Assembly (NCBI GenBank): GCA_014621425.1
Contig: JAANBB010000259.1
Coordinates: 1-56,932, forward strand
Direction: 5' to 3'
Length of the DNA: 56,932 nt
Source: Cylindrodendrum hubeiense
Taxonomy: Eukaryota; Ascomycota; Sordariomycetes; Hypocreales; Nectriaceae
Shown one piece after another: positions 55,653-56,932 of the stretch (position 1 is its first letter; each line of letters begins with the position of its first letter). Under the pieces are notes generated by a model. The model did not search any database. It saw only the letters and a program-made list of their open reading frames with translations, and was not told the DNA's origin. A program made the translations under genes and the position numbers.

Positions 55653-56393
55653 GTATGGACACGAGCGTATAACTTTGGTTCATGGAATTTACATTCTTTC
55701 CAGGGGAGTTTAATAGAAGAAAAGTACGGTAGAGGAGTATGGCGAGTAGTCTAACTACACATCGGGGAATGCGAATTGCGGAACGAGATAGCGTAGGCGA
55801 GAGAATCAGCACAAGATGACATGTACAATATCTAAGGGAATTTATGAACCAACGTCTAAGAAATAAATGCCGAAGTATTCGGAACTGAGGGTGGATGGAA
55901 CCAGCCCAGATCTCAAAGTCGTATAGTCTCCCTCACGAATGATCCTCCAGTCTTTCACAATTCAACCAAGTCCCTCCCAAAATGTATCGGCCAGATAGGG
56001 GGGTCTCATCATACCAATCTCATCCAGGCCCACCCAAAGAGAAGATGGCCTTCAATCATACCTACTCCCCATAAGCATAGCCACGTCAATCACCATTGCT
56101 TTCAACTTGGAATAAAGAACGATCTGGCCAGTAAAGAACGGCAAAACCATCAAGGCTTAGAGGTCTCTCGAAACGGAGGCCAGAATGGGGATACATTGTC
56201 CAAAGAATAGTTGAGGGCCATCTGCTAAATGATGCCAATCAGACTGGCAGGACCAGCTCCCATCTTACCATCCAAGTCTCATATCTTAAAGGGGAAATCA
56301 TCGTGTCTGCCCTCAGTAGACGGAGATCTCGTGGGTGACCCAGCCCAGCTGCGTTCACGAGCACATGCTGCAAAAGTTGGAAAATTAGGGATC
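55653..56393. other. Intergenic, no gene seen
   Basis: The sequence up to the minisatellite has only short frames. It contains the 3' region of the preceding gene. Confidence 0.5.
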
Positions 56394-56520
56394 AAGCGCT
56401 AATAATTAGGGGCTATGTGTTCTAAGGTTTAGGGGTTGAGGGCTTGCATTTAGGGACACATGTACTAAAGGTTAGGTATTGAGCGCTAATACTTAGGGGC
56501 TACATGTACTAAAGTATCGG
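56394..56520 (+). repeat. Minisatellite of about 43 bp, three units, with TTAGGG-like words
   Basis: Units start at aagcgct (56394), gagggct (56438) and gagcgct (56481). Each contains ttaggg-type words and acatgtactaaag or a variant. This is a degenerate tandem array whose G-rich words resemble the TTAGGG telomere repeat, but the spacing and variation do not fit a real telomere. Confidence 0.75.
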
Positions 56521-56894
56521 TTGACAGCATCTCCAGGACCTCCTTCGGGATTATGACTTCATGGGGATTGTATGCCAGTTTGGAATTTGAACTTCGTTTA
56601 TTTATTATTTCGCATGCTATTCTTATTTCTACCTCCAGTCAGTCATGTCGACTTAGGCATACGAGCGAGTACTTACTGGTGTTGATCGGGTCGGGGGAGG
56701 TGGTGTATCCTCAATTCTACCAGTCAAAGTCAGTGACCATGATCATAGTGAGTTGGGCGCCAAATAGACCGCAGTAGCGAGAGGGGTCAGGCAAACAGAG
56801 CAGACCATGAAGAGGGGGGCCAGTCACACCCCACATGTAGGGCCATGCTTGGATCCTTGAAGTCTTACCTCGTCGGTGTCGGTGCGGTCGGGGT

Positions 56895-56932
56895 CGGCGG
56901 CGGCGGCGGCGGCGGCAGCGGCAGCAGTGGGG
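56895..56932 (+). repeat. GGC triplet tract at the window edge
   Basis: A run of about eight consecutive ggc triplets is followed by agcggcagcagtgggg. It continues beyond the window. If coding, it would specify Gly, Ala or Arg/Pro runs depending on frame and strand. It may be the start of a neighbouring gene. Confidence 0.7.

Overview
This window is genomic DNA of a filamentous ascomycete (Pezizomycotina). The evidence is short 47-90 nt GT-AG introns, Zn2Cys6 regulators, Dal5-type and Pho84-type permeases, an NLR-like ankyrin protein, a LINE remnant and C-to-T decay of repeats that looks like repeat-induced point mutation (RIP). All exon models were built by hand from reading frames and splice signals. 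In every multi-exon model the exon lengths add up to a whole number of codons. I ran no database search, so family names rest on motifs and on remembered family features.

Layout. 1-3.8 kb: a frameshifted ankyrin-repeat relic, a LINE reverse-transcriptase scrap, an intact SET-domain gene and an AT-rich RIP-like stretch. 3.8-21.4 kb: the most unusual part, a GC-rich island with four genes. A 2267-aa protein (ComEC-type metallo-beta-lactamase head on a DUF6603-like body) is transcribed leftward. Divergent from it, across a 494-bp spacer, are an intronless 1195-aa protein, a 300-aa fucose-lectin-like protein and an intronless 1418-aa protein. 21.4-27 kb: tandem repeats, a SnoaL-like gene divergent from a Zn2Cys6 regulator, then a perfect-looking hairpin and a 61-bp tandem repeat. 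29.5-32.1 kb: an ankyrin protein with a fungal NLR-type N-terminal helical domain. 32.1-39 kb: almost 7 kb in which I can support no gene. 39-50.5 kb: a four-helix membrane protein, then a compact set that reads like a small catabolic or specialised-metabolism cluster: zinc alcohol dehydrogenase, two NTF2-fold proteins, a Zn2Cys6 regulator, a class-I glutamine-amidotransferase-like enzyme and a Dal5-type permease. 51-55.7 kb: a long Pho84-type transporter and a second protein with the NLR-type N-terminal domain. The last 1.3 kb has a 43-bp minisatellite and a GGC triplet tract.

How the genes may work together. I infer that the 3.8-21.4 kb island is one functional unit. Its three giant proteins show sequence signatures that I remember from large uncharacterised bacterial proteins, including DUF6603 proteins. 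Two of the three giant genes have no introns, and the unit sits between repeat-rich flanks. I propose it as a horizontally acquired bacterial-type giant-protein module with a fungal lectin gene inserted in it. Its function is unknown. The 40-50 kb set probably oxidises and imports a small metabolite under control of its own regulator.
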